From assembly GCA_003427395.1 (NCBI GenBank), contig BFEA01000155.1, forward strand, positions 2,628,481-2,674,806: a DNA stretch of 46,326 bases. Direction: 5' to 3'. Position 1 is the first letter of the stretch. The number at the start of each line of letters is the position of its first letter. Both the position numbers and the translations under genes were made by a program. The stretch is from Chara braunii (taxonomy: Eukaryota; Streptophyta; Charophyceae; Charales; Characeae). The notes below the pieces were generated by a model. That model ran no database searches. It was not told the origin of the DNA and worked only from the letters and a program-made list of their open reading frames with translations. Shown piece by piece: positions 1 to 10,272 of the stretch.

Positions 1-176
1 TTGACAGTTAGTTACTACCGTAAAAGTTAACAGTTAGTTACTACCGTAAAAGTTGTTACAAGTATTTCGGCATATAGCCAGACTTTATATAACTGTCATA
101 AAAGTTGACAGTTAGTTACTGCCGTAAAAGTTGACAGTTAGTTACTGCCGTAAAAGTTGACAGTTAGTTACTGCCG
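1..176. repeat. 26-bp tandem repeat, five copies in two blocks
   Basis: Two adjacent units lie at 1-52 and three at 105-176, the last one truncated. Each begins TTGACAGTTAGTTACT and ends CCGTAAAAG, with an A/G change before CCG. The 52 bases between the blocks do not follow the unit except for a short CATAAAAG remnant. The array starts at the window edge, so it probably continues to the left. No function is evident. Confidence 0.9.
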
Positions 177-803
177 CCATATACTGGGGCTCTTATTCGA
201 AGCTTATGTCACTTCTCCTTTTCACCTTCGAGCACCGGACAGGTGGGTGTCAGACTCTATACATCGTGTTACCACTTGGAAGAGTCCTGTGTTTATTATA
301 AACGGTCGCTACCTGGTGTTATGTGCCACTTTTGTCTGTTTTTGCAAAGAAAAGCACTCCTCCCGAAAACAGAGAAGAACGGCAGGAGAGAAATAGGAAG
401 GGTGGGAGAGAAAGTCGCCCAGACTCCCACATGCGGTCTGTAGTCCATAGGTGGCTCTAGCTCAGTTGGTCATTATTCCAGGCTGCTTCGTTGCGCTTGT
501 GGGTAGGAGTCCGTAGGACAGAGATATGGATAGCTTAGTGTGAGACATATTGAGAGAAGAAAAATAGGGTAGTCAAAAATTCTCAAAATACAAGAGTCCC
601 CCATTATGAGGAAAAGATAGCTGTATTTAAAAAAAAAAAAAAAAAATCTAAAAAAGAAGAAGAAAAAAAAAAAGGGCAGGAGAGAAATAGGAAAGGCAGG
701 TGAGAAGCAATCCAGGGAGATAAGACTACCAGGAGAGAAGAAAACGAACGGATAGAAGGGAAGTGAACAGCAGAATCAAGGCGATCATTATTTTTTTTCC
801 GCA
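177..803. other. No gene recognised; A-rich low-complexity DNA
   Basis: Short open frames here have no recognisable domain. An A-rich tract lies at about 629-675. A segment at 451-512 has a good tRNA-type A box (TAGCTCAGTTGG at 458-469) and a weak B-box-like sequence 32 bases later, but no cloverleaf can be folded. If the donor proposed at 803-804 is right, part of this stretch is intron of the RING-CH gene. I did not find that gene's following membrane-spanning exon here. Confidence 0.5.
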
Positions 804-804
804 C

Positions 805-1287
805 CTCTGCCGCGTGACTACATCGTCTTCCATTGTGTCGTTCGGATTCGCTCGCCGCTGTAGTTCAACAACGAGATTCTTAACATCATTTTTGCAGACC
901 TCACAAGTGCTTGTGCCCTTGAGCCTGAACCATTTTACAGCACAGTCCTTGTGCGCGAGGGCCAGATCTCCTCGGCACGAGCATTCGAGCTTGAACGCCT
1001 CCCCACCTTCATTCAGCTCCGAATGACATATGCGACACACAGCCTCTTCGACGGGGATCTCTTGCTCCTCCACCTCCTTTCCCTCGGAGTCCGTCAGTTT
1101 TTGTCTGTTTCCGCCATCAAGCTTTCCAGATTTCCCTTCAGTCTTTTCCGGTGAAATCCCGTCCGCACTTCGGGCGGCCTCGCTAAGCGACGCTTCCTCT
1201 TCGGTGACCAAGGACATAGAAGGGCGACCACCTTCTTCTTCATCGCCAACACCTCCAGCGGCCATGGGCGCAGTTTCCTGAGCATGG
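805..1287 (-). CDS. RING-CH (RINGv) E3 ubiquitin ligase, RING-bearing exon
   Basis: This exon encodes a complete C4HC3 RING-CH zinc-binding domain. The order is CRIC, then LECSC, then a histidine in LALAHKDC, a cysteine, and finally CEVC. The surrounding residues (GDLALAHKDCAVKWF) are typical of plant MARCH-like E3 ligases, which usually sit in membranes and pass ubiquitin from an E2 to target proteins. An acidic, Ser-rich segment precedes the domain. The open frame begins at an ATG at 1265 in good context (GCCCATGG). The frame also stays open upstream to a possible acceptor TTTCAG at 1288-1293, so this may be an internal exon. A donor-like AG|GTGCGG ends the exon at 805. Past it the frame encodes a hydrophobic tail and stops at 726, which looks like read-through into intron. 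The following exons are not visible, so the gene appears to run off the left edge. Confidence 0.8.
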
Positions 1288-1861
1288 CTGAAATACCAGG
1301 TTCATACACATAACACATTGTCATTATATCAGAGGTAAGAGGCGAACACCAGGTGCAAAACACAACCCACCCATCACAACATATTTAAATTTCAAAGAAC
1401 CACACACACACACACCTTCATCACCAACCCCTACTGGAGCCCCACACGTGCATCTCCTTAAGGATGTTCAGAGACAACTCATTATCAGCGGGCACCGGTA
1501 GCACACACATCAGGGGGGAAACAAACAAACTGAGTATGAAGAAGCATAACCCACTACAGATCTAAAAAACACAATGTCATCTAAAATAGCTACAGCATGG
1601 ACAAAGTAACAGTGAGGCCTGCCTCTCTTTGTCACATTCCGTGAGTGGTGTGGCCATGGCCCAATTTGTCTATTTGCTGGTCATGGATGGGATGAGCCAA
1701 TGAAAAACGCACATCAACAATGCACACTTGACTCAGTCCTTCCATCACCCACTCATGAACAGAAAGGCGTGACTCAGTCAGTTTTTAACTTTTTGTGTTT
1801 AAAGCTGACGTATTAGAGAAACCTCCAAAAGGCACCTAAAACAACAACAACAACAACTATC
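1288..1861. other. Probable intron sequence of the RING-CH gene
   Basis: There is no coding potential on either strand. The stretch contains a short CA run near 1401-1416 and nothing else of note. It lies between two minus-strand segments that appear to belong to one RING-CH gene. The splice phases of the flanking exons do not join simply, so a small exon could be hidden here. Confidence 0.4.
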
Positions 1862-2627
1862 CTAGGCTACCAGGATGGCCTGGGACCACTTGCCCAGCCG
1901 GGCCCAAAAAACAAAAAATATTTTATTTTTTATTTTATTTTTTTTTCTAGGCTACCAGAGTGGCCCGGGGTCACTTGCCCGGCCGGGGCAAAATAATTAA
2001 AAAAAATAAATATAAAAAAATTGAATTTTATGTTTTATTTTAAATTTGGTGAAGAATTTCGATGTGACCCTGAGGCAAAAGTTGTTCAGTTTATTTTTCT
2101 GCATAACATAGTTTTTTTTCAGAAGTTTTGGATTTTTTTTTATTTTTTTTTTTTTGCTGGGACCTTACCTGATCCTTGCACGGGCTGGGCACCCAGGACC
2201 CGGGCGGCCCGGCTGGTAGCCTAGTTTTTTCTGCAATTTGGTGTTTTTTTTTTTTTTTTTTTTTTTTTAAAGGGCAACCTTCCAGGTATGATCCGGGCAC
2301 TCCGGCCAGGTTCATATTACGGTTGCCATTGCATTATAAAAGCCGGAAACTGGGTCCGGCGTCCCTCACATGAGAAGCAAGGTTTGTGACCAAGAAGACC
2401 GACTGTGATCGACAACTTACGAAACCCAACAAAACGCTAAGAATTTTGATGAGACCCTGAGGCAAAAGTTGTTCAGTTTATTTTTCTGAATAACATGACT
2501 TTTTTCAGATTTTTTGGAGGTTTTTTTTTTTTTTTTTTGGCTGGGAGCCTGGGACCCTCTTTGGTCCTTGCACGGTCGGGCCCCCCGGGCAAACAAGGCG
2601 ACCCGGGCGGCCCGGCTGGTAGCCTGG
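1862..2627. mobile_element. hAT-like non-autonomous transposon (outer, nested host)
   Basis: The element starts CTAGGCTACCAG and ends CTGGTAGCCTGG, which is an inverted terminal repeat with one mismatch in 12. It is bounded by an exact 8-bp direct repeat CAACTATC at 1854-1861 and 2628-2635, the target duplication length of hAT elements. The ends are GC-rich (GGCCCGGG-like) and the core is T-rich, with a conserved block around 2448-2510. No transposase is encoded. A second copy of the same family (1947-2224) is inserted inside it. The 2260-2440 part is unlike the other copies and may be a further insertion. Confidence 0.8.
1947..2224. mobile_element. hAT-like MITE, inner copy, 278 bp
   Basis: This copy has perfect 12-bp inverted ends, CTAGGCTACCAG and CTGGTAGCCTAG. 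Its interior matches the copy at 40652-40918, including the block reading about GAATTTCGATGTGACCC. It sits between T runs (nine T on the left, six on the right), so an 8-bp target duplication cannot be read exactly. It is non-coding and nested in the outer copy. Confidence 0.8.
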
Positions 2628-2742
2628 CAACTATCCAGATTTAAAAAAATGAGCGAGAACTTCATTATGCTACGGTAGTATACCAACCAGTTGCCGAACA
2701 TCGGGGGAAACGAAAAAGCACATGTTGGGGGTGGTGAAAGAG

Positions 2743-3262
2743 CTAACCGTACACGTGAAGCGGTGCTCCAGGCAAGGGCTTTCCATCGCAATCTGTCATC
2801 AGCTCGTTCCCTGGGGTATGACTCCCAGCTGGAGTATCGCCAACCCGCCTTATGACAAGAACATCCCCGCTTAAGCGGTGAAAGCTTCCATGACGCGATA
2901 AGCTGTTGGCATTAAACAGTCGTTTTGCAACTGCAAGTGCATTTGTCGCACTTCCCTGCACTGCACTCAGCTCTCTGACGTACCGCCACCGGCTTGAGGA
3001 AGCCTCCTCTGTCGTCGTAGAGGGCCTCTGGAAGACCCCACTATCAGAGCCAGCAGGCAGGGAATCCCCTCCTGTGAGAGCCTCACTTAGACTGCTTCCC
3101 CCCGCATCACAGCTATGACTGGGATGCAGTGATGGGCTGCTGCCCCTTTGCAGTCCGACCTGGCGGAGAAGGGAGAGTGTCGTGAATGATTTCGAATGAT
3201 GCATGTCAGCCTTTGGGCCGGAGAACGACGAGCCAGAAGCTGTCCTGGCCAGCCTTCGCAGT
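2743..3262 (-). CDS. Upstream exon of the RING-CH gene (probable)
   Basis: A 153-residue frame opens with an ATG at 3204. It remains open upstream to about 3260, next to a strong acceptor: a pyrimidine-rich tract followed by GTAGCACAG ending at 3263. The product is rich in Ser, Thr and Gly with no domain of its own. A segment reading SLSRHGSFHRLSGDVLVIRR recalls the conserved R-S-L/S...V-I-R motif that precedes the RING in plant RING-CH proteins of this class. It lies 1.5 kb upstream of the RING exon on the same strand. The frame stops at 2743; a donor-like CG|GTTAGC would end the exon at 2748. The join to the next exon is not in phase with every candidate site, so the exact structure is unresolved. 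It could be a separate hypothetical gene. Confidence 0.5.
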
Positions 3263-3777
3263 CTGTGCTACTCCAACAAAGAAAACACACAGCAAAAATG
3301 ACACGGACAGATGAAGACACAGACAAATGTAAAAATCAGGGGCACACCATGAGGAAGCGGAGAAAGGTTGGGCGGGGGGGAAANANAATTGGGNGGGNGG
3401 TGGGGGGGNGNGGGGGGGGGGGCGCAAAAGGAGGGAAAACGTCTAGAGCAACGTGAATGAAGGATGAGACCAAGGAGGAGAAGGGTTGGAGGTGGCCATC
3501 AGACAACAATAACACGAAGGCAAGCTGCTGCAAGAAGAAGATGATGACGACCGGGAAAGCGTACAAGATCGAGATGGGGAGGCGGCAGTAGTTGCAAAGT
3601 GAGAAGCGGAGGGGTAGGGAAATGAACAGGGAACAAAAGGGGGAAATTACGAAAAATCCGAAGTGACGGAAAAAGGAAAGAGTATGATACATTTTACTAG
3701 CGTGGGGAAAACAGAGAAGAGAAAACACCAGCAAGGGGACCACATGATGGGGGCAGGAGGGGGAGGGGGGGAGGGGC
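3263..3777. other. Purine-rich low-complexity DNA with ambiguous bases
   Basis: A G-rich tract at about 3372-3424 contains several scattered N characters, a sign of difficult sequencing. The rest is GA-rich on this strand. Frames on the minus strand translate to biased hydrophobic peptides and are not credible genes. The last five bases, GGGGC, are repeated after the gypsy block at 22599-22603. Confidence 0.6.
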
Positions 3778-4673
3778 TGTTACATGCCCAGTTGGGCGAT
3801 GTACATAATAACCGAGGATCCGCAATGTGATAAAAAGAACTGAATGGACAATGCAGTGCAAGTAGAATCTCAACAAGCAATGTGCATTCCGATACATACA
3901 GAATGGTGCTTTTATAGCGCAGGGAAGACTTTAGATACAAGTCCTGACCTGACCGGGACTGACCTCATTCACGTAGCACAAGATAGCGAAGCAGAATGCT
4001 AGAATGCAAATGACTAGCCCAATCAATGTTTAAACGCAGACCAAACATGCATCATGTCCATCACAAGGTCTGAAGGAGCCTGGCGCTATACGCAGGAAAG
4101 AGGCGCCAGGTCCAGACATACACAGACGAGGAGGAGGGGATCAGACGAAGAAGAGGAAGGGGGAGATGGGGAAGTCGTCAACACCAACTCTCGTTTGAAG
4201 TCCCAAATAATCCCTCTTCGACATGTCTGAAGTCCAATGTCGAGTCTGGATCCAAATGTCACCAAGCTCTCTCTCTCTCTCTCGTAGTCTGCTGATGCAG
4301 TGAAGTCAGATAGTGGGAGGGTGAGAAGGAGATGGTGGACTGAGAAGAGGAAGACAAGGAACTCTCTCTCTCATGTTTCAGGTACTAACCTGTGAAGATG
4401 GCGCTGTGCTGCAGGTACCTCGAAGACGAAGCTGGAGCAACAGCGCTGCAGGTAATTATCCCTGGCCTCCGCCCGATCTCTCTCTCTCTCTAGTACTACT
4501 CTAGCTATGGCGCCCAAAGCTGAAGACTATTGCTAAGGCTACAAAGCGCCCAGCGCTGAAGACTACTGCTAGCGCTAATACTACTCCTGCAGCACTCCTC
4601 CAGAGTGCTGCTGCCGAATCCTGAAGACTACCTCCTGCCTCCTGACTACCTGCAGCCTGCAGGGCGCGCCAGT

Positions 4674-4681
4674 CTTATATA
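4674..4681 (-). promoter_or_regulatory. TATA box of left LTR
   Basis: TATATAAG on the minus strand, conserved at the matching place in every LTR copy and downstream of the U3 repeats. It is the likely core promoter of the element. Confidence 0.6.
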
Positions 4682-4904
4682 GTGCTGGCCCGTCCAGGAG
4701 GCTGCTCTTGCCAATGCCAAAACGTGCCAGACCCTGGGGTTGATGCTCAAACAAAGGTTGTATTGAAAATAGGCCAAAAATGGCCTGAGCTAAAACCCTG
4801 GTCTGGTGCCTGAGTTTCACGTCAGGTCGAACTGATGAGGGCCTGAAAATGGCCCTCAGTTTCAGGCTGAAAATACTCAGGGCCGGAAAGGCCCTGATTT
4901 AGCC

Positions 4905-5200
4905 TGACACGACACAGGGCCTGTAGGCCCTCATTTTCAGGCTTTCAGGCTGAAACGACACGGGGCCTGTAGGCACTTGTTTTCAGGCTTTCAGGCTGAA
5001 ACTGACATGGGGCCTGTAGGCCCTTGTTTCCAGGCTTTCAGGCTGGAACTGACACGGGGCCTGTAGGCCCTTGTTTTCAGGCTTTCAGGCTGAAACTGAC
5101 ACGGGGCCTGTAGGCCCTTGTTTTCAGGCTTTTGGCCTGAAAACAACACGGGGTCTGCAGGCCTTCGCTTTCAGGCTTTCAGGCTGAAAATGACACGGGC
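4905..5200 (-). repeat. 47-bp U3 tandem repeats, left LTR
   Basis: About six units with a period of roughly 47 bp. Each contains GGCCTGTAGGCC (a short inverted repeat) and TTTCAGGCTTTCAGGCTGAAA-like sequence. The units sit upstream of the TATA box in transcription order, where LTR enhancers usually lie. The same array breaks the assembly at 13798 and 22391. Confidence 0.85.
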
Positions 5201-5244
5201 CTGAAAATGGCCCGTGCAGCCTGTTGCAGGCGCAGCATGTAACA

Positions 5245-5254
5245 CCCCCCGCCT
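5245..5254 (-). other. Polypurine tract, copy A
   Basis: AGGCGGGGGG on the minus strand directly abuts the LTR start TGTTACATGC. This is the expected position of the plus-strand primer for reverse transcription. Confidence 0.75.
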
Positions 5255-8200
5255 GAGGTCAAGCCGGGCCGAGGGCGAAGCTGACGATCTGACAGTGGAA
5301 CATGGATGCAGTTGCGACGTGGAGCCGAAGATACCGGCTTGCCTTGCATCTTGCGTTCGTAGCGTGCGAGAATATCCTGAGCTGTTGCTTGGAGTTCCGC
5401 ACGGGTTAACCAACGGTCAGCTCGGTGACTGCAGTACACAAAGCGTACCAAGTACTCGGTTGGCCTGTTGCCGTAGCGTCGCTGGGAGATGATGTTGCCG
5501 ACCTCTTGAAAGTCGTCCATAGAGGGTGGGTCTTGCGATCCTCGTCCAGGAAAATCGTCATGTTCCGCTGGTGTGTAGAGAGCCAAATTGGAGCAATGCA
5601 AGACCGAGTAGACGGCCAAGTGGGCGGGCACCTGAATGGTGAATGAAGGTCCTTCGGGTGCATCCCCGGCGGGTGCCACGATCGGCCAAGGCCCCATCCA
5701 TTTTGGGAGGAGCTTGCGAGAGATATCTTGTTCAAGGCTGAATTCCGCGGCGGAAACCCAAACGAGATCGCCGGCGCGGAATGGGCAAGGAAGACGCTGG
5801 CGATTGGCCTGTTGGCTCATGCGTTGCTCGGTCTTGGCCATCTGGTCGTGTGCCTTGACAAGTAGCTCTTGCATCCGTCGCAAGAAAAGAAGATGGTCGT
5901 TGCTCTCGGCCACTCGTGGAATGATTGTGTCCAACGGAGAGGTGACCGCGAGCCGTGCTCGAACTCGAAGGGCGACATCCCGATAATCGGGTGGATGGAC
6001 GAGTTGTATGCCAACTGGACATCCGACAGCCGCTCAACCCAATCCTTTTGGTCAGGACGGATGAGAGTGCGAAGGAGAACCTGTGCGGTCAAATGCGCCC
6101 TCTCCGTTTGGCCATCGGTTTGGGGGTGACGAGCCGAACTTGGCTTCAGAGATGAGCCCCATCGTTTGATGAGCGCCAACAAAAAATCGGACATGAACCG
6201 AGTGTCNNNGTCNCAGACGANTTCCTTGGGGTAACCCTTGGTTCGAATCCAACNGGCGTACAGAACCTCGACCAACNCCGGTGCCTTGGCATGATAGCAG
6301 CAAGGCAAAAACATGGCAAACTTGGTGAGTCNGTCGACCACCATAAGAATCCCATCCACTCCGGTCTTGTNCTTGGGGAACGGGCCGGTAATGTCCATNG
6401 CAATCGCTTCCCTTCGCCGCAAGGGGACCGGTACCGGTCGCAACTCGCCGTACTGACGATGATTGNGGGATTTGCAACGTCNGCAAACCTCNCNTGACTC
6501 GCAATAGCGTGTGANGTCGTCGAGAAGACCGGGCCACCAAAAGCGCTCGCGGAGTCGGCCAATCGTACGATTGACTCCAAAGTGTCCGGTGGCGGGAGCG
6601 TTGTGGAACTCGCCAAGAAGCCGTGTGCGCAAGTGTAAATCTCGTGGCACACAAAGAAGATCCTTCCCTCGCGAGTGGACGGGCAAGTACCCCTCTTGGA
6701 TCCAATAGTGCGATGGCGCCGGATTAGGAGAGGAGCAATTTGTGTACTTGTCACAAAACTCGTGGTCGACTTGCTAGCCGCGGATGAAGTTGTCCCTCAA
6801 GTCGTCGTTAATCTCAAAAGTTGAGTAGACTGCGGTACAATGGTCCGAACGCCGTGAAAGAGCATCCGCAAAACGGTTTGACTTGCCCAGAATGTGGTCG
6901 GGAAAAAAGTCAAACTGGTTGATGAAGGCAATCCAACGGGCAGTGGTACTATTGACTGTGTCTTGGGTCTTGTAAAAGACCAATGGATTGTTATCCGTTA
7001 CCCATCGAAACTGCCATCGATCGAGAAGAAAATGCCTCTAGCGCTTGAACGCGTGTACGAAGGCCAATAACTCCTTCTTCCGTGCGTCGTCAATCGAGTG
7101 CACGGCGGGCACTTTCTTGCTGAAGTACTCGATCGGGTGCCAGTCCACACCGTCATGTTGTTCGAGGACGGCACCAATGCCATAGCCGGACGCATCGGTA
7201 GTGACACGTGTCGGCAAAAGCGGATCGTAGATGCGCAACACCTCCGCGGATAGCAATGCGGCTTTAAGAGCCAAACACGAAGTCCTCATTGAAGTCGAAT
7301 GGCCGGTCCTCGCATTGAAGCTTGGATAAAGGAGCCACGATCTTCGAGTATCCCTTGATGAAGCGTTGATAAGCAACGAACATTTGTGACGGTCTTCCCC
7401 TCCGGCCACGCTTGGATGGCTTGAATCTTGTCCGACAACGGACTGATGCTCTCCGATGTGACAAAATGGCCCAAGTATTCCAGCTCTTGCCGGACAAATT
7501 CGCACTTGTAGCGGCTGGCTTTGCACTTGGCGCAGCGGAGCGTCTCCAACACTCGTCGAAGGTGCTCAAGATGATCCTCCAATGTGCGGCTATAGATGAG
7601 GATGTCGTCTAAGTAGACTAGTACGAACCGGTCCAGCATCGCATGGAGCTCGTTGGTCATTGCCGCTTGAAAGGTCGCCAGGGCATTGGTGAGGCCAAAC
7701 GGCATAACGATCCACTCAAAATGCCCGTATCGCGTCTTGAACGCAGATTTGTAGCAATCTTGCGAGCGTATCGAGATTTGATGGTAACCGGACTTAAGTC
7801 CAACTTTGAGAAGAATTTCGCGCCGCCCAACCGCTCGAGAAGGTCATCAATCCGCGGAGGCGGTCCCACATTGTTGACAGTTTGTGCGATAAGCTTGCGG
7901 TAGTCGATGCACAAGCGAAGATCCTTGTTCTTCTTCCGTACGAACAAAACTGGCGCACCGTATGGTGAGCTACTAGGGCGGATCCAGCCCTTGTCCAAAA
8001 GATCGTCGAGTTGAGCGTGGAGAACCGCGAGGTCTTCCTCGCTCATGCGATAGATGCATCCTTTCGGCGGCACGGCACCGGCCTCAAGAATGATCTCNTG
8101 GGAGATCGGCCGATCCGGCACCACACCGGTAGGAGACTCGAAGATGTCGGTGANCTCGTCGAGCAGCCGCACCACTCGGGGGTTCGAAAACAAGTCCGTA

Positions 8201-10165
8201 GGTGAAGATTCGGTTGTCGCGGCGGCTCGTAGAAAACATAGGCCTATCTCGTCGGTCCGCTCGTAAGCGCAAGTGGCCTGGAAAGACTTGGTCGTTACAA
8301 CTNGGCACCGGATCGAGGAGTGTGGAACAAGAACGGTACACAACACCTCGGCCCCGAAGACGTCACGAGCGGTAAGTGTCCGCTGATGGAAGTTAACCGT
8401 GTGATTTGCACTTGCAAGCCAAGGCATCCCCAAAATAATGTCGAAGTCCGTGTCTAAGACGTCAAACGTCACCGGTTCGCATGCATGAGGTGCGAAATAA
8501 ACCGACACGGCTTCAATGTAGCGATTGAGGAGGTGTTGCGTCCGACCGTCCGCCAACTTGATCGCCGTCGGTTTTGGCTTCCTTCGAACTTTTGGATAGA
8601 GGACTGGCTGATGAAATTGCGAGTCGCGCCGCTATCCAGCAAAGCGTTGCAGGACGCTTGCCCAACTTGAATGCGGACATAAAGGAGCGATGCGTTGTTA
8701 TCATCGTACCGCTGCATGCGAAACTCGCGGGCCACCTTGGTAACATACGCAAGGATGTCCCCCACCTCAACTTCGTCATCCGTCGGCGAAGATGGTGGTG
8801 CATAAACGGCTAAGTATGTGTGGAGATGGGCGCATAGTGCCGCGCATTGCGGTCTCGGCAAGCGGCCTGTGGAAGGGAGAGGAAGCCATGCAAAATCCTC
8901 AGAGGTCAACGGGTCCAAGACCTCTATGTTGAACTCGTGCGTCAAATCCCTTAAAGAACCACTTGAAGACGATCCATTGTTGTTGTTTCCGGACGGAGAA
9001 GAAGCCGCACACACATCTTGTCCTTGAGCTTGAAAACCCAGCGAAGGAACGAGTCGGGCAGCATAGTCCTCATACGAATACAAGAGAGGACAGTCGACTT
9101 CCGCATGTGCCTCAAAATAAAGAGAGGTCGCTCGCGAAGCAACCGATTCCGAAGGCGTCGAGAGTGCAGCCGCAACACTCTCGACGGTGCTCACTTTCCC
9201 AAAGGGAATTTGCCTTTGACTAGTGTGGGCCACGTTGTGGTATCGTGCACCGCGCTATTGCACCACAAGCAATATCGGTACTTAGTACGGATGCGGTACA
9301 CGCCTTCCGAGATACCGTAATGTGTCCAAGGCTCTTGAGCNACTTGCAAGCCAAGGCATCCCCAAAATAATGTCGAAGTCCGTGTCTAAGACGTCAAACG
9401 TCACCGGTTCGCATGCATGAGGTGCGAAATAAACCGACACGGCTTCAATGTAGCGATTGAGGAGGTGTTGCGTCCGACCGTCCGCCAACTTGATCGCCGT
9501 CGGTTTTGGCTTCCTTCGAACTTTTGGATAGAGGACTGGCTGATGAAATTGCGAGTCGCGCCGCTATCCAGCAAAGCGTTGCAGGACGCTTGCCCAACTT
9601 GAATGCGGACATAAAGGAGCGATGCGTTGTTATCATCGTACCGCTGCATGCGAAACTCGCGGGCCACCTTGGTAACATACGCAAGGATGTCCCCCACCTC
9701 AACTTCGTCATCCGTCGGCGAAGATGGTGGTGCATAAACGGCTAAGTATGTGTGGAGATGGGCGCATAGTGCCGCGCATTGCGGTCTCGGCAAGCGGCCT
9801 GTGGAAGGGAGAGGAAGCCATGCAAAATCCTCAGAGGTCAACGGGTCCAAGACCTCTATGTTGAACTCGTGCGTCAAATCCCTTAAAGAACCACTTGAAG
9901 ACGATCCATTGTTGTTGTTTCCGGACGGAGAAGAAGCCGCACACACATCTTGTCCTTGAGCTTGAAAACCCAGCGAAGGAACGAGTCGGGCAGCATAGTC
10001 CTCATACGAATACAAGAGAGGACAGTCGACTTCCGCATGTGCCTCAAAATAAAGAGAGGTCGCTCGCGAAGCAACCGATTCCGAAGGCGTCGAGAGTGCA
10101 GCCGCAACACTCTCGACGGTGCTCACTTTCCCAAAGGGAATTTGCCTTTGACTAGTGTGGGCCAC
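5255..10165 (-). pseudogene. pol: pol polyprotein, copy A (PR-RT-RNaseH-IN-chromodomain), broken
   Basis: The protease motif [13 protein letters not shown] is in the 254-residue frame 9401-10165. RT begins in 7657-8556 (CIDYRKL, FSKLDL). The frame is lost just after LDL by a one-base deletion, and continues in 7286-7705 with the catalytic VYLDDILIYS. RNase H (TTDASGYGIGAVL) is in 7038-7526 and a DALSR segment in 6774-6983. Integrase (5817-6686) has the HHCC zinc-binding part, the first Asp in MDITGP and the Glu in QTDGQTE. A one-base loss near 5945 shifts the frame. The C-terminus at about 5283-5560 is a chromodomain (YLVRF...DRWLTRAEL). A 932-bp stretch (8409-9340) is repeated exactly at 9341-10272 across an N, which looks artefactual. 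Many N characters at 6207-6531 and 8098-8303 hide bases known in copy B. It is not functional as assembled. Confidence 0.85.
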
Positions 10166-10272
10166 GTTGTGGTATCGTGCACCGCGCTATTGCACCACAA
10201 GCAATATCGGTACTTAGTACGGATGCGGTACACGCCTTCCGAGATACCGTAATGTGTCCAAGGCTCTTGAGC
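8409..10272. repeat. Exact 932-bp direct duplication across an N (probable assembly artefact)
   Basis: Positions 8409-9340 and 9341-10272 carry the same sequence, with a lone N at 9341. Open frames on both strands recur at an offset of 932 with identical translations. Copy B has this segment once. Two contig ends that were overlapped but not merged would produce exactly this pattern. Confidence 0.85.

Larger units (their letters stand above)
3778..5244 (-). repeat. Left LTR (3' LTR of copy A), 1467 bp
   Basis: It begins TGTTACATGC and ends GCATGTAACA, a perfect 10-bp inverted terminal repeat with the standard TG...CA ends. Host DNA lies to the left. On the minus strand the order is a U3 tandem repeat region (about 4905-5200), a TATA box at 4674-4681, then R and U5. 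The CT microsatellites near 4265-4280 and 4480-4492 recur in the other LTRs. Confidence 0.9.

Noticed and set aside
1-176. CRISPR-like appearance of regularly spaced repeats
   Set aside because: Units are directly adjacent with no unique spacers, and the genome is eukaryotic. It is a plain tandem repeat.
3336-3940. Minus-strand hydrophobic frames of about 100-135 residues
   Set aside because: They come from purine-rich DNA read on the opposite strand. Composition is biased, and no domain or start context supports them.
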